Part shown: piece by piece, positions 63,936-64,000 of the stretch | Numbering within the stretch: the first letter of the stretch is position 1 | Layout: each line of letters begins with the position of its first letter | From: Ipomoea triloba | Taxonomy: Eukaryota; Streptophyta; Magnoliopsida; Solanales; Convolvulaceae | NCBI RefSeq assembly: GCF_003576645.1 | Contig: NC_044916.1 | Coordinates: forward strand, 17,854,674 to 17,918,673 | Length of the DNA: 64,000 nucleotides | Direction of reading: 5' to 3' | Made by a program: the position numbers and the translations under genes | The notes under the pieces: generated by a model | What the model was told of the DNA's origin: nothing | The model's input: the letters and a program-made list of their open reading frames with translations, nothing else | Database searches by the model: none

Positions 63936-64000
63936 CTTATGTTCTATTTTGTGTAAATAGTTATTGTAAAATTATGTGATTTCCTTCTAACTATACTTAA

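Overview
This window looks like intergenic DNA from a eudicot plant nuclear genome. It is AT-rich, has almost no intact host genes, and is packed with nested plant transposons: Ty1/copia and Ty3/gypsy-type LTRs, Mutator, CACTA, PIF/Harbinger, hAT, Stowaway, Helitron, LINE and tRNA-derived SINE sequences. Fragments of plant genes (CYP77A P450, tropinone-reductase-like SDR, alpha/beta hydrolase, plant mobile domain, RPA-like OB fold) fit a dicot. The species cannot be named from the sequence.

Layout, left part. 1-1618 is the 3' part of a large LTR carrying a 145-residue ORF. 2001-3122 is a Pack-MULE (about 115-bp TIRs, 10-bp TSD) holding a decayed CYP77A fragment. 4048-6368 (-) is a MULE transposase broken by a 1-bp deletion. 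6856-8200 holds a CACTA-type terminus, a small unrecognised ORF and a perfect 30-bp-arm hairpin. 8328-14401 is a complete copia-type LTR element (TSD CTTTT) without recognisable gag-pol; on its antisense strand lies a TATA-preceded ORF with a 13-residue repeat. 14673-19827 holds CACTA-like hairpins around a plant-mobile-domain pseudogene, itself split by a 1668-bp SIRE-like solo LTR (TSD GGGTG). 20133-23531 is a 3.4-kb solo LTR (TSD CACAT) carrying a second copy of the ORF seen at the left edge. 24528-26290 is a dead LINE, followed by one exon of an alpha/beta hydrolase.

Layout, middle. About 28668-49955 reads as one copia element on the minus strand (3' LTR, RNase H, RT, integrase, gag, leader, PBS, 5' LTR), inflated from a few kb to about 21 kb by later insertions. 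These are a hAT element in the 3' LTR, a CACTA-type element in RNase H that holds two head-to-tail Helitron-like copies, and a PIF/Harbinger element beside the gag start that itself holds a copia fragment and a gypsy-type element with a repeat-rich Gag-like ORF. A Stowaway MITE sits in the leader and a second hAT in the 5' LTR.

Layout, right part. 50312-50585 is a foldback MITE. 50600-57310 is a pile of LTRs (gypsy-type, copia, and a SIRE-like LTR with TSD AAATC interrupted by another element). 57.6-64 kb is AT-rich, with Helitron ends, a 9-bp-TSD Mutator MITE, two SINEs, a tropinone-reductase-like fragment and, at the right edge, an intron-containing RPA/DUF223-like pseudogene.

The genes do not form a pathway; the shared theme is nested transposition and gene capture. 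The strongest candidate for something undescribed is the ORF inside the large LTR. Two divergent copies differ mostly at synonymous sites, which suggests a protein kept by selection although it is encoded within a long terminal repeat.
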